Source of the DNA: Ignavibacteriota bacterium
GTDB taxonomy: Bacteria; Bacteroidota; Ignavibacteria; Ignavibacteriales; Melioribacteraceae
NCBI GenBank assembly: GCA_013112585.1
Contig: JABFGH010000007.1
Coordinates: forward strand, 124,001 to 188,000
DNA: 64,000 nucleotides
Direction: 5' to 3'
This document shows positions 8,790-18,247 of the stretch, piece by piece (the stretch's first letter is position 1; every line of letters starts with the position of its first letter). A model generated the notes under the pieces. The model saw only the letters and a program-made list of their open reading frames with translations, ran no database searches and was not told where the DNA came from. A program made the position numbers and the translations under genes.

Positions 8790-9251
8790 TCAATAAAAAT
8801 CTACAGTATAATCAATAAATTTGCCATCCTTATAATTAAACTTTGCGCTGAAAAACTTCTTTTCAATTATCCATTTCAAAAAAATGCTGTCGCCTTCCCA
8901 CAAGTTCAATTCAGTCAACTTACTGTTATCAATCCACTCAAGTTTTCCTTCGGGCGAATCAATAATTTCACCTTCAAATTCATTAAATGTAAATAAAAAA
9001 ACATACCAGTCATCCTTGCCGTCGAATAGCGGATAAGTGATAAAGCCATTCATCTTTGGATTTTTAACTGTTAAGCCGGCTTCCTCTTTTATTTCTCTAA
9101 TCGCACATTCTTCCGGTGTTTCGCCTGCCTCAAATTTACCGCCCAAGCCATTCCATTTACCCTCGTGGTAATCGTTCTCCTTTTTATTCCGATACAACAT
9201 TAATGTTTTATTTCCATCGTTTATGTAACAAAGTGTAGCTAATTTCATCAT
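8790..9251 (-). CDS. Nudix hydrolase, 8-oxo-dGTP diphosphatase-like
   Basis: 153 residues. A perfect Nudix box spans residues 38-60 (G, five residues, E, seven residues, REIKEEAGL), supplying the metal-binding glutamates that cleave nucleoside diphosphate-linked substrates. The length and the tryptophan-rich WNGLGGKFE context fit MutT/YtkD-like enzymes that sanitise oxidised nucleotides. Two ATGs are adjacent (9251 and 9248); AAAAGGAT upstream is better spaced for the second. It converges on the beta-lactamase gene with 9 bp between the stops. Confidence 0.85.
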   Translation of the reverse strand: MMKLATLCYINDGNKTLMLYRNKKENDYHEGKWNGLGGKFEAGETPEECAIREIKEEAGLTVKNPKMNGFITYPLFDGKDDWYVFLFTFNEFEGEIIDSPEGKLEWIDNSKLTELNLWEGDSIFLKWIIEKKFFSAKFNYKDGKFIDYTVDFY

Positions 9252-9325
9252 TATCCTTTTGATTTAAGAAAATGCAAAGATAGCAATGGTTTATAACCTA
9301 AATCAACCAATTAAGGAGATAAATA

Positions 9326-9394
9326 ATGACAGCAGTAAAAGTGTGTGCAATTTTTTACCTAAGAAAATCTAATTTGTTAAAAAATTTTTACTAA
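9326..9394 (+). CDS. Possible 22-residue leader ORF upstream of uvrA
   Basis: A strong ribosome-binding site (TTAAGGAG, then ATAAATA) precedes an ATG that opens 22 codons and stops 33 bp before the uvrA start. The peptide has no recognisable motif. It may be a translated leader, a remnant of a lost gene, or chance; the strength of the binding site is the only support. Confidence 0.3.
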   Translation: MTAVKVCAIFYLRKSNLLKNFY

Positions 9395-9427
9395 CTTTTA
9401 GTTTGGATTTTTAAATAAAGCAGACAC

Positions 9428-12214
9428 ATGAATAAAAACGAAAATATAAATACTGACGATAAAATAATTGTTAAAGGGGCTCGCGAGCATAATTTAAAAA
9501 ATGTCGACTTAGATATTCCAAGAGACAAACTGACAGTTTTTACTGGCGTAAGCGGAAGCGGTAAATCATCATTTGTTTTTGATACCGTTTATGCAGAAGG
9601 GCAGCGCAGGTATGTTGAAAGCTTATCATCCTATGCCCGTCAATTTTTGGAAAGAATGAGCAAACCGGATGTTGATTTTATTTATGGAATTTGTCCCGCC
9701 GTTGCCATTGAGCAAAAAACGGGTGCAAGAAATCCCCGTTCAACTGTAGGAACCAGCACAGAAATTTATGACTTTTTAAGATTACTTTTTGCCCGAGTTG
9801 GTAAAACTTATTGCTTTGATTGCGGGAAAGTAGTTACAAAAGATTCTGTTAAAACAGTATCGGAATGGATTGAAGAGCAGAGCGAAACCGATAAATTCTA
9901 TATCGGTTTTCCCCTACATGCGCATGAAGGCAGAACAGTAAAAGAGGAGGTAGCGCTTCTTAAAAAGAAGGGTTTTTTTAGAATATTCAATAAAAACAAA
10001 CTGATTGATTTAAATTCTTCGGATACAGTGCCGCGTTCTAAAAAAAATATTCATGTTGTAGTTGATCGCTTCAAAATTAAAAAGGGAGAAGTTCGAGAGA
10101 GGTTAGCCGATTCCATTGAAACAACATTCAAAGAAGGAGAAGATCGATTATCGGTAATTAATGCAGATACTAACCGGGTAAAAGAATTTACTAAATTTTA
10201 TGAATGCTGCGGTATAAGGTACGAAGAACCGGAACCGAGATTTTTTTCATTTAACAACCCGTTTGGTGCATGCCCGGTTTGTCAGGGTTTCGGCAGAACA
10301 ATGGGGTATGATATGGATTTAATTATTCCCAACAAAAATTTAACATTGGTGGAAGGTGCAATAGCACCCTGGCGGACTGTAAAATTCAGCAAGCATTTAA
10401 GAGATTTAGTAAGGTTAGCAGGACCGATGAACATACCTGTTGATGTACCTTACAAAGATTTAACCGTTAAGCAGGTCAACCTTATCAACAAAGGGTTTAA
10501 GGGGTTTATTGGAATTGAAAAGTTCTTTAAAAAACTTGAGCAGAAAAATTATAAAATGCATATTCGCATACTACTGAGTAAATATAGGGGCTATGCAAAA
10601 TGTAATGCATGTAAAGGTTCAAGGCTGCGCCGTGAAGCACTGCAGGTAAAAATTAACAACTATTCCATTTTCGATCTAATAAGCATGTCAATTGAAAATG
10701 CATACGAGGTTGTAAAAACTATTAAACTTACTGAATATGAAAAAAATATTGGTGAGCAGATTCTTTTAGAAATAACAAAACGATTGACTTTTTTGAATGA
10801 AGTTGGTTTAGGATATTTAACTTTGGATAGATTAAGCAGCACTTTATCGGGCGGCGAAACTCAAAGAATAAATCTTGCCACATCACTTGGCTCAGCACTA
10901 ATTGGTACTCTTTATGTCCTGGATGAACCAAGCATAGGTCTGCATCCGAGGGATAACAGCCGGTTAATTAATATTTTAAAATCATTAAGAGATTTAGGCA
11001 ATACTGTATTGGTTGTTGAGCATGATGCGGAGATGATGAGAGAAGCTGATATGATTGTTGATATGGGACCTAAGGCAGGCTTACATGGCGGTGAGATTGT
11101 TGCTAAGGGAACATACAGCCAAATTAAAAAAGATAAAAATTCATTAACGGGACAATATTTATCCGGCAGCAAATCTATTCCGCTTCCTGCAAAAAGAAAT
11201 AAAAAAAAGGGAAAAGAAATAACCATTGTAGGTGCAGTTGAAAATAACTTAAAAAACGTTAATGTTGATATTCCATTAAACAAATTGGTTGTTGTAACCG
11301 GGGTAAGCGGTTCCGGTAAGAGTACCTTAGTGCATGATGTTTTCTACGGCGGTATTGCGAAACTCTTCGGGAGTAATCCTAAAAAAGTGGGTAAGTATGA
11401 ATCGATACAGGGTTATAAGGGTGTTGATGAAATTGAAATTGTAGATCAATCGCCAATCGGAAAATCTCCCAGGTCAAATCCGATAAGCTATGTAAAGGGA
11501 TACGAGCATATTCGTGATTTGTTTGCACAAACTCCGCAAGCAAGAGCCCGAGCATACAAACCGGGTTACTTTTCTTTTAATGTGCCCGGCGGCAGATGCG
11601 AAACATGTACAGGCGAAGGATTTGTTAAAATTGAAATGCAGTTTCTCGCTGATCTTTATTTGGAATGTGAAGATTGCGGAGGAACGAGATTTAAAAAAGA
11701 AGTTAGAAATGTAACCTACAAAGGTAAAAACATTGTTGATGTTTTAAATATGACAGTGGATGAAGCCTTGGAATTTTTTAACAGCAATAACAAAATTGCA
11801 AAATATCTTCAAGTATTATCCGATGTAGGAATGGGGTACGTAAAACTTGGTCAGCCGTCAAACACACTATCCGGCGGGGAGGCACAGCGTATTAAATTGG
11901 CTCTGCATCTTTCGGTTCAAAAAGCAAATAAGCACACACTTTTTATTTTTGATGAACCAACAACCGGATTGCATTTTAATGATATAAGTAAATTATTGAA
12001 TTGTTTTCAAATGCTAATTGAAACCGGTAACTCGGTAGTTATTATTGAACATAATTTGGATATTATTAAATGTGCAGATCATATTATCGATTTGGGACCT
12101 GAAGCCGGGGATAAAGGCGGCGAAATTGTTGCTGAAGGTACACCGGAGGAAATTGCTGAATGTGAAGAATCTTATACAGGCAAGTATTTAAAGCCGTATT
12201 TAATTTCTAATTAG
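9428..12214 (+). CDS. uvrA: Excinuclease ABC subunit A (UvrA)
   Basis: 928 residues, normal length for UvrA, the damage-recognition ATPase of nucleotide excision repair. Two ABC ATPase halves are evident: Walker A GVSGSGKS near residue 40 and again near 624, with signature motifs LSGGETQR near 473 and LSGGEAQR near 814. The C-terminal zinc module is intact (CETC, then CEDC). The N-terminal zinc module keeps CPVC but has ECCG where many UvrAs have CxxCG, so one ligand is missing, as in some Bacteroidota UvrAs I recall. The stop codon interlocks by four bases with the stop of the convergent GHL10 gene. No other uvr gene is nearby. Confidence 0.97.
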   Translation: MNKNENINTDDKIIVKGAREHNLKNVDLDIPRDKLTVFTGVSGSGKSSFVFDTVYAEGQRRYVESLSSYARQFLERMSKPDVDFIYGICPAVAIEQKTGARNPRSTVGTSTEIYDFLRLLFARVGKTYCFDCGKVVTKDSVKTVSEWIEEQSETDKFYIGFPLHAHEGRTVKEEVALLKKKGFFRIFNKNKLIDLNSSDTVPRSKKNIHVVVDRFKIKKGEVRERLADSIETTFKEGEDRLSVINADTNRVKEFTKFYECCGIRYEEPEPRFFSFNNPFGACPVCQGFGRTMGYDMDLIIPNKNLTLVEGAIAPWRTVKFSKHLRDLVRLAGPMNIPVDVPYKDLTVKQVNLINKGFKGFIGIEKFFKKLEQKNYKMHIRILLSKYRGYAKCNACKGSRLRREALQVKINNYSIFDLISMSIENAYEVVKTIKLTEYEKNIGEQILLEITKRLTFLNEVGLGYLTLDRLSSTLSGGETQRINLATSLGSALIGTLYVLDEPSIGLHPRDNSRLINILKSLRDLGNTVLVVEHDAEMMREADMIVDMGPKAGLHGGEIVAKGTYSQIKKDKNSLTGQYLSGSKSIPLPAKRNKKKGKEITIVGAVENNLKNVNVDIPLNKLVVVTGVSGSGKSTLVHDVFYGGIAKLFGSNPKKVGKYESIQGYKGVDEIEIVDQSPIGKSPRSNPISYVKGYEHIRDLFAQTPQARARAYKPGYFSFNVPGGRCETCTGEGFVKIEMQFLADLYLECEDCGGTRFKKEVRNVTYKGKNIVDVLNMTVDEALEFFNSNNKIAKYLQVLSDVGMGYVKLGQPSNTLSGGEAQRIKLALHLSVQKANKHTLFIFDEPTTGLHFNDISKLLNCFQMLIETGNSVVIIEHNLDIIKCADHIIDLGPEAGDKGGEIVAEGTPEEIAECEESYTGKYLKPYLISN

Positions 12215-13320
12215 TTTCTTGCCGGAACTTTAATCATAATTTCTTTAATATCACCGTAACGAAAAATTGCAAACCCAGCCGCTCTACTTTTTTGTGCTTG
12301 CTCAATTATTTCTTCTAAATCAGAATAAACTTCAGGCTTAAAAGCCCCGATGCCCAAAATAATATTTTTGTCAAATGAATTACGGAGCCATGTTTTAGAT
12401 ATGTCAATAAAATTGGGTTTTCCTTTTAACCCCCAATATATCTGGGGAACGAGATAATCTACTAAATCATTTTCGAGCCAAAAGTAACTATCTTGATAAA
12501 CATCCGAATAACCTTGAAGGGCATAGTAATCATATCCATTTTTATAAATACCAATCGGTGCCGCACCGATAAGCATATTTGGTTTCAGCCTTTTTATTAC
12601 TCTTTTCGCATCGATTAATATTTTATTAATATTATCTCTTCTCCAATCATGAATATTTTGATTTTTACCGTAAGCCGAATAGGAGAATTGATCATCAAAG
12701 TTTTTACCGGGGTATCGCAAATAATCAAATTGAATGCCGTCAAAATTATACTTAACAGTAATCTCTTCAACAAGATTCAGCAGATACTTTCTTGTTTCGG
12801 GCAGTCCGGGATCAAGCCAGTAGGTAGTTTTATTGCCTTCTCTGTGCTCAACTATCCAGCCCGGGTGCTTTTTTATTACATGATTTTTATTCAGAAAATC
12901 TTTGTGACCATTGCGGGAATAACATCTTATCATATTTACCCAAGCATGAATCTTCAAGCCTATTTCACGAGCTGATTCAATCGCATATTTTGAAGGATCA
13001 AAATTTAGAGTAGTATTATTAGTATCAGAAAAGTAATTGGGAATGGATTCATATTTAGAATTAAAAAGCACTGTGCCGCTGCTTCGTACTTGAAAGTAAA
13101 CGGTGTTGAAACCTTTTGCTTTTATATCTTCAAATATCTTTTTCAGTTCTTTTCTTTGAAGCTCTGAATTCCCAATTGAAGAGGGCCAGTCTAAACGGTA
13201 ATTTGTTGTAACCCAAACTGCCCTTGTTTCTGTATCCGGCTGTGCACTTACATTGAATGCAAGTAATTGAACAATTAGAAATAATATAAAAGTTAATTTG
13301 GAAAGGAGAAATTTTATCAT
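12211..13320 (-). CDS. Secreted GHL10/DUF187-family glycoside hydrolase-like protein
   Basis: 369 residues with a signal peptide (cleavage near NVSAQ, about residue 27). The body begins RAVWVTTNYRLDWPS and contains FDGIQFDYLRYP, both hallmarks of the GHL10 (DUF187, YngK-like) TIM-barrel family, which is related to glycoside hydrolases and thought to act on polysaccharide or peptidoglycan. The acidic residues in FDGIQFDYLRYP are placed as catalytic candidates. The start codon overlaps the aroB stop (ATGA), so it is the last gene of an aroK-aroB-ghl10 unit. Why a cell-surface hydrolase is coupled to shikimate genes is unclear. Confidence 0.85.
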   Translation of the reverse strand: MIKFLLSKLTFILFLIVQLLAFNVSAQPDTETRAVWVTTNYRLDWPSSIGNSELQRKELKKIFEDIKAKGFNTVYFQVRSSGTVLFNSKYESIPNYFSDTNNTTLNFDPSKYAIESAREIGLKIHAWVNMIRCYSRNGHKDFLNKNHVIKKHPGWIVEHREGNKTTYWLDPGLPETRKYLLNLVEEITVKYNFDGIQFDYLRYPGKNFDDQFSYSAYGKNQNIHDWRRDNINKILIDAKRVIKRLKPNMLIGAAPIGIYKNGYDYYALQGYSDVYQDSYFWLENDLVDYLVPQIYWGLKGKPNFIDISKTWLRNSFDKNIILGIGAFKPEVYSDLEEIIEQAQKSRAAGFAIFRYGDIKEIMIKVPARN

Positions 13321-14420
13321 ACGTAAGTTTTAGTAAAAAGCCCTATACCATTTTCAATTGAATAAATTACCTGTTCTTTTTCAGCTTCAACATCAATCAA
13401 AATTTTTCCTATATCTTTCAGAAGTACAAACTTTACAACATTGCCGCTGTTTTTTTTATCTCTGAACATGTTTTTATAAATTGAATTTTTATTGTATTCA
13501 TCAATGCTGATAAGTCTATTAAAATCAATAAGAAGTGAAAGAAGTTCCGCAAGTTTTTCATCATTAAGCAGACTAAGTGTGTTTGATAAAAATAAAGAAC
13601 AGGCAATTCCTATAATCACTGCCTCGCCATGTTTTATTTTATGCTTCTGCTCAACTTCGATTGCATGCGCAAAAGTATGACCTAAGTTTAAGATTTTTCT
13701 AAGGTTAGTTTCCTTTTCATCTTCCACCACAACATTAGCTTTAAATTTTATTGAACTTAAGATAACCCTTTCTAATATTGACTTATCAAGCTCTCTAAAT
13801 TTTGCCAAATTATTTTTTACAAAAGAGAAAAAGCTGTCATCGGTTAAATATGCATATTTAACTATCTCGCCTATTCCGCAAATTATTTCTTCTTCGGGAA
13901 GGGTGTTAAAAAAAACGCTATCAATTAAAACAAACTTGGGCTGATAAAATGAACCGATAATATTTTTAGTATCGTTAAAATTTATGCCGGTTTTGCCGCC
14001 GACAGAGCTATCGACTGCAGCAAGCAATGTTGTTGGTATTTGAACATACTGAACACCCCGTGCGAAAATTGATGCGGCAAAGCCGGTGATGTCTCCAATT
14101 ATTCCGCCGCCGATCGCAATTAGAAGTGTATCCCTGGTGTAGTTGTTCTTAAGCAGTCCTGTAAATATATTTTGTAATGTTACAAATGATTTATCGGATT
14201 CACTCGGTTCAACTATAATAAAATTAAACTTGCCTTTGAATTTTGAAAAAACGTTTTGCAGTTTAGTTTTATGCAGCTTAAAAACATTTTTATCAATTAC
14301 TGCAAAAACATTTTTATTAAGATTTTGTTTTGATGCATAATCAAAAAGTTGAGAGACGTTTTCCGAACCCACAAAAACTTTGTAGGCGTTTTCTTTTAAT
14401 GGAATTTCAACTGTCCGCAT
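13317..14420 (-). CDS. aroB: 3-dehydroquinate synthase
   Basis: 367 residues, typical AroB length. The enzyme converts DAHP to 3-dehydroquinate, step two of the shikimate pathway, using NAD+ and a divalent metal. The NAD-binding GGGIIGD lies at 104-110, the PTTLLA and VGGKTGIN substrate segments at 129-147, and the metal ligands are Glu185 (GIGEIVKYA), a histidine in GHTFAHAIE and one in KHGEAV. It overlaps the aroK gene upstream by 14 bp and the GHL10 gene downstream by 4 bp, so all three are translated together. Confidence 0.96.
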   Translation of the reverse strand: MRTVEIPLKENAYKVFVGSENVSQLFDYASKQNLNKNVFAVIDKNVFKLHKTKLQNVFSKFKGKFNFIIVEPSESDKSFVTLQNIFTGLLKNNYTRDTLLIAIGGGIIGDITGFAASIFARGVQYVQIPTTLLAAVDSSVGGKTGINFNDTKNIIGSFYQPKFVLIDSVFFNTLPEEEIICGIGEIVKYAYLTDDSFFSFVKNNLAKFRELDKSILERVILSSIKFKANVVVEDEKETNLRKILNLGHTFAHAIEVEQKHKIKHGEAVIIGIACSLFLSNTLSLLNDEKLAELLSLLIDFNRLISIDEYNKNSIYKNMFRDKKNSGNVVKFVLLKDIGKILIDVEAEKEQVIYSIENGIGLFTKTYV

Positions 14421-14955
14421 TGATCATTCTTTTAATTTGTTTGGCTAATATATCTACAGTAACACCAATTCTTGTGGCATCGGTATCAATGGTAATATCG
14501 GCTTTTTCGTAATAGCGAAGCCTATCCTGCATATGGTTATTTATTTTATCTAAAAATGCATTCTCGGAATTTTCAGCGAGAACTAAATCCCGGAATAATG
14601 GTCTATCAATTTTATTTTTTATTCTTTTATAAATTACATCGGGTGAAACTTTTAAATAAATCAGCTTTCCATTTTTTTTAATCACATCAAAATTATTTCT
14701 GTTGGAAATTGTACCGCCGCCGAGAGAAATTATAACATTATCTAAGCCGGATAGTTTTATTAATGTTTTATTCTCATAATCTCTAAAAAAGTCTTCGCCT
14801 TCATCTTCAAAAATTTCAACTACTGATTTACTCAATTCAATTTCAATTACCTGATCCAAATCATAAAAATCCCAGCCTAAAACATTTGCCAGTATTGGAC
14901 CAATTGTACTTTTCCCGCTGGTCATATATCCTGTTAAATAAAATCTTTTTATCAT
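14407..14955 (-). CDS. aroK: Shikimate kinase
   Basis: 182 residues. It phosphorylates shikimate at the 3-hydroxyl with ATP. The P-loop GYMTSGKST is at 9-17, the shikimate-binding Asp pair in DLDQVIE at 32-38 and the GGGT motif near residue 79. The lid arginine is in KNKIDRPLFRD. It is the first gene of the aroK-aroB-ghl10 run. No clear promoter was identified in the 84 bp before it. Confidence 0.95.
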   Translation of the reverse strand: MIKRFYLTGYMTSGKSTIGPILANVLGWDFYDLDQVIEIELSKSVVEIFEDEGEDFFRDYENKTLIKLSGLDNVIISLGGGTISNRNNFDVIKKNGKLIYLKVSPDVIYKRIKNKIDRPLFRDLVLAENSENAFLDKINNHMQDRLRYYEKADITIDTDATRIGVTVDILAKQIKRMINADS

Positions 14956-15039
14956 AATGTTTTTATGAGTTTGTAAAGCATCAGCACAAATATAGTGAAT
15001 TGTAAAAAGTAAATGGGAATTTTAAGTGGAAAGAAAGCA

Positions 15040-15759
15040 TTAAAAATGAATTGCAGCACCAAGCGAAAAAGTTGCTCCATCAATATTTATTTTTGAAATA
15101 AATGTATCTCTTCTAATTCTTATTGTACGTCCATTAACAGTAAACGAATCGGCAGAATACTTACTCGTCATTTCAATTTCGGGGTCTCTAAAACGCATCT
15201 CAAATTTTACTGAGGAAAATTCATTTATCATATAATCCATTCCTATAGCTACTTGAATGCCGTAGGCAAAGTCCCTCTCTTGGTTGGAAACTGAAATTCC
15301 CTGAAAGTTTCTGATATAATCTCCCCAATAATAGCCAAAACCACCGCCCATATAAAACTTCCAATAATCGGTTGAAAAAGGCAAATGATAATAGATTGTA
15401 CACTCAATTGGTATAACTCTAAAACCGTCTTCGGCGTTTACTTTTTCATTTAATTGAAATCCGAAAAATCTTATATCTACCGACTCCGTTCGTTTAATAC
15501 TTTCAACATTCAATCCGATAATCATCGATTCGATTAATCTATATCGTATTTCCCCGGAATAACTGAATAGGTCTTCCAGGGGAGTATTGGTGCGGCTTAA
15601 AAAAGGGTCGGGTGAGTTAGGCTCTAAAAATATTTTTGAAGTAGTAGTGTAGCGATAGCTGAAGGAAACTGCAAAATTATTGCCGTTATACTGACTGAAT
15701 GATGTGTTGTATAAAGCTATTATTGCAGCAACTGAATATGTAAATAGTTTTAACTTCAT
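15040..15759 (-). CDS. Small outer-membrane beta-barrel protein
   Basis: 239 residues: a signal peptide (to about residue 22, FSQ), then alternating amphipathic strands, and a final residue Phe after AAIH, which is the usual end of proteins inserted by the BAM machinery. The length suits an 8-10 strand barrel. No family or function is recognised. It lies 84 bp upstream of aroK on the same strand and is separated from the PpiD-like gene upstream by a strong terminator. Confidence 0.65.
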   Translation of the reverse strand: MKLKLFTYSVAAIIALYNTSFSQYNGNNFAVSFSYRYTTTSKIFLEPNSPDPFLSRTNTPLEDLFSYSGEIRYRLIESMIIGLNVESIKRTESVDIRFFGFQLNEKVNAEDGFRVIPIECTIYYHLPFSTDYWKFYMGGGFGYYWGDYIRNFQGISVSNQERDFAYGIQVAIGMDYMINEFSSVKFEMRFRDPEIEMTSKYSADSFTVNGRTIRIRRDTFISKINIDGATFSLGAAIHF

Positions 15760-15830
15760 AATTAACTATGAAAATATAAAAAAGTTTTGAAATGAGTAGT
15801 GTAAAAAATGAGGGGGAAGTTATAATGTTT

Positions 15831-15862
15831 AAAATAAAAAGGGAGCCCTAATTTCGGCTCCC
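15831..15862 (-). terminator. Rho-independent terminator of the PpiD-like gene
   Basis: A perfect 7-bp GC-rich stem (GGGAGCC 15841-15847, GGCTCCC 15856-15862, 8-nt loop). On the minus strand it is followed by TTTTTATTTT. It lies 24 bp past the stop codon of the foldase gene. Confidence 0.88.
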
Positions 15863-15885
15863 TTTAAAGTAAAAAAAATTATTTA

Positions 15886-17976
15886 CTATCTATAAAATTT
15901 ATGTCTGTTATCTTCAATGTCGGCACCATTCTTCAGATTTGACACCCATTCATTAAAGAATCTTGCTTTTTTCTGTCGGAGTAAATTATCCCGCAAAAAG
16001 TTTTGCTGTAATGAATAAGCGGTTGAATCAAATTCGGTTCGTTTTATTACCTTAATTAGATAACTGCCTCGTGAACCCTTAATCGGATCAGAAATTTTAT
16101 TTTTTTCTGCTTTAAGCGCATATCCGGTAAATGCAAAATCCTTACCTAATCCGCCTACATTGCCGTTGGTGGTAATGTCGGTAGCTGTTGAAATTTTCGC
16201 TTTTGGATAAACAGTAGTAGCTGATTGTAAAGAACCTGTTTCATCAACCTTCGTTTTTACTTCCTTTGCTATTTCAAATGTTTTATCAAGTTTCTTCTTT
16301 CTTAACACTTCGCTTTCAATAGCGGGTTTTACTTCCTCTAAAGGTTTATAGCCTTCCTTTTTAATTTCTTCAACTTTTACAACAACCCAGCCTTGCGGTA
16401 ATCTAAAAACTTCACTGATATCATTTTTATCATTTTCAAATACAAAACGGACTAAGGCATTATTTTTACCAATGCCCGGTATTGTGTTGCTTGCCGATGC
16501 AAATAATGGTGATTCCTTTATTTCCAGATTCATTAAGTCGGCTTCAGATTCAAAACTATTTCTATCGGCTAAATAAGCAAAGTCATTTGCATCCTGCTGA
16601 ATTCGATCCAGTGTTGAGGGAGATGGTTCAATAGAATTAACAATTTTCTGAATTACATATTTATTTCTGTTCTTACCTGTAGTTTTTATAATATGATATC
16701 CGAAATTTGTTTTAACGGGTCTCTGTACTCTGCCAATCCTTCCGGAAAAACTAGCCTTTTCAAATTCAGGAACCATTTGACCTTTACCAAACCAGCCAAG
16801 ATCACCGCCTCTTGCAGCACTGCCCGGGTCATCAGATTTTTCCTTTGCTAACTCTGCAAAATCTGCCCCGTTTATTAATTGACTGTAAATTTCATCGGCT
16901 TCTTTTTTAGCTTTATCAAAATCACCGTCGGCACCAACTAAAATATGAGAGGCTCTTACAACTTCATCTTTGGTGCGGCTTATTTTTACCACATTATATA
17001 CAATATATGATTGTGCAGCCAGTACAGGTCCAATGATATCGCCTGCCTTAGAATTTGAAATTAATTCTTGAGCTTCTTCAGGAATTCGTGTAATTGCAAC
17101 AGTATCCAAGCTATATGGTTCGTTTGAATATATTTCAACATAAGTTTTAAATGAAGCAGTATCCTTTTTTAAGTCACTTACAATTTCATTTAAGTTTTTT
17201 TCAATAGAAGCCGAATCAGATTTTGTTGCCTGCTTTTTAAACATTACATATTTAATTTTTCGCTGTTCAGCAATTTTATAATTCTCTTTATGTTCATTGT
17301 AATATTCTTGTATATCTTTTTCTGATACTTCAATAGTCGAATCCGGAATAGTGTTTAAGTCAATCATTGCATAGTCAGCACTCATGGTAAAGTTTTGATC
17401 AACATAAGCTCTTTTGATTTCATTTTTACTAACCGATACTGCGGCATTAACATAGTTCTGAAGTTTTTCACTTATCAATTGCTGCCTAACACCTTGCTCT
17501 GCTGCAATTACCGGCTCTACGTTTCTCGGGTCTCTTAAAGCTTCATCATATGCTGCTCTATTAAAATTACCTGCCGAATCAATAAAGCCCTGCTTAAGAT
17601 ATTCCGGCGGGTTTGGTCCGAGTATTACATCACGAACTTCTTCATCGGTAACTTTAATACCAAACTCATCAATTTTTTCAGCCATTAATGTTTGTCTTAT
17701 AACTGCCTCCCAAACCTGATCTCTAAATGTATCTTCTTGCGATTCATCTATTTCTCTGCCTGTTTGCTGTATTTGATTTTGTTTGGCTTGTTCATAAAAC
17801 TGCTGGAATTGCTGATAGGAAATATCGACTCCATTTACCGAACCTACATTTCTTTCGGGACTGGTAACAACATCACTCAGTTTAGAATCTGATAAAACCA
17901 TAAATAGTACAAAAAGACCACCGACAGTTATTATAAACCACGGCGCCAAACTTCTCATCTTAGCCATCATAGCCAT
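15886..17976 (-). CDS. PpiD/SurA-like membrane-anchored peptidyl-prolyl isomerase
   Basis: 696 residues. A short basic N-terminus and one membrane helix (about 11-28) anchor the protein, with the bulk in the periplasm. A SurA-N/PpiD-type chaperone region (about 45-190) is followed by a parvulin (PpiC) domain near 335-430, recognisable by [39 protein letters not shown] and GYHIIK. The C-terminal part is helical. Such proteins help fold newly exported envelope proteins, fitting a genome rich in outer-membrane proteins. GGAGGC lies 12 bp before the first ATG. It is a single-gene unit ended by the terminator at 15841. Confidence 0.88.
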   Translation of the reverse strand: MAMMAKMRSLAPWFIITVGGLFVLFMVLSDSKLSDVVTSPERNVGSVNGVDISYQQFQQFYEQAKQNQIQQTGREIDESQEDTFRDQVWEAVIRQTLMAEKIDEFGIKVTDEEVRDVILGPNPPEYLKQGFIDSAGNFNRAAYDEALRDPRNVEPVIAAEQGVRQQLISEKLQNYVNAAVSVSKNEIKRAYVDQNFTMSADYAMIDLNTIPDSTIEVSEKDIQEYYNEHKENYKIAEQRKIKYVMFKKQATKSDSASIEKNLNEIVSDLKKDTASFKTYVEIYSNEPYSLDTVAITRIPEEAQELISNSKAGDIIGPVLAAQSYIVYNVVKISRTKDEVVRASHILVGADGDFDKAKKEADEIYSQLINGADFAELAKEKSDDPGSAARGGDLGWFGKGQMVPEFEKASFSGRIGRVQRPVKTNFGYHIIKTTGKNRNKYVIQKIVNSIEPSPSTLDRIQQDANDFAYLADRNSFESEADLMNLEIKESPLFASASNTIPGIGKNNALVRFVFENDKNDISEVFRLPQGWVVVKVEEIKKEGYKPLEEVKPAIESEVLRKKKLDKTFEIAKEVKTKVDETGSLQSATTVYPKAKISTATDITTNGNVGGLGKDFAFTGYALKAEKNKISDPIKGSRGSYLIKVIKRTEFDSTAYSLQQNFLRDNLLRQKKARFFNEWVSNLKNGADIEDNRHKFYR

Positions 17977-18247
17977 ATTTTCGCTATGCCTCCATTTTTG
18001 CTTGTGTATAAATTCAAAACACTAAAATTAGTATCAGATTTACATTAATGCAATGTTTTTATGAGTAGAATAGATTACTTTTTATTTCTTCAAGAAGAGA
18101 CTTTCGGAAGAATGTCTTAAACCGAACCAAACTTTTACAAATTCATCATAAATTTACATATACCACATTATGCAGCAATTTGTATGAAATTTGCTATATA
18201 ACTTAGGAATAACCAATTTTGCAAATAAATCGCATAAAAAATAAAGA

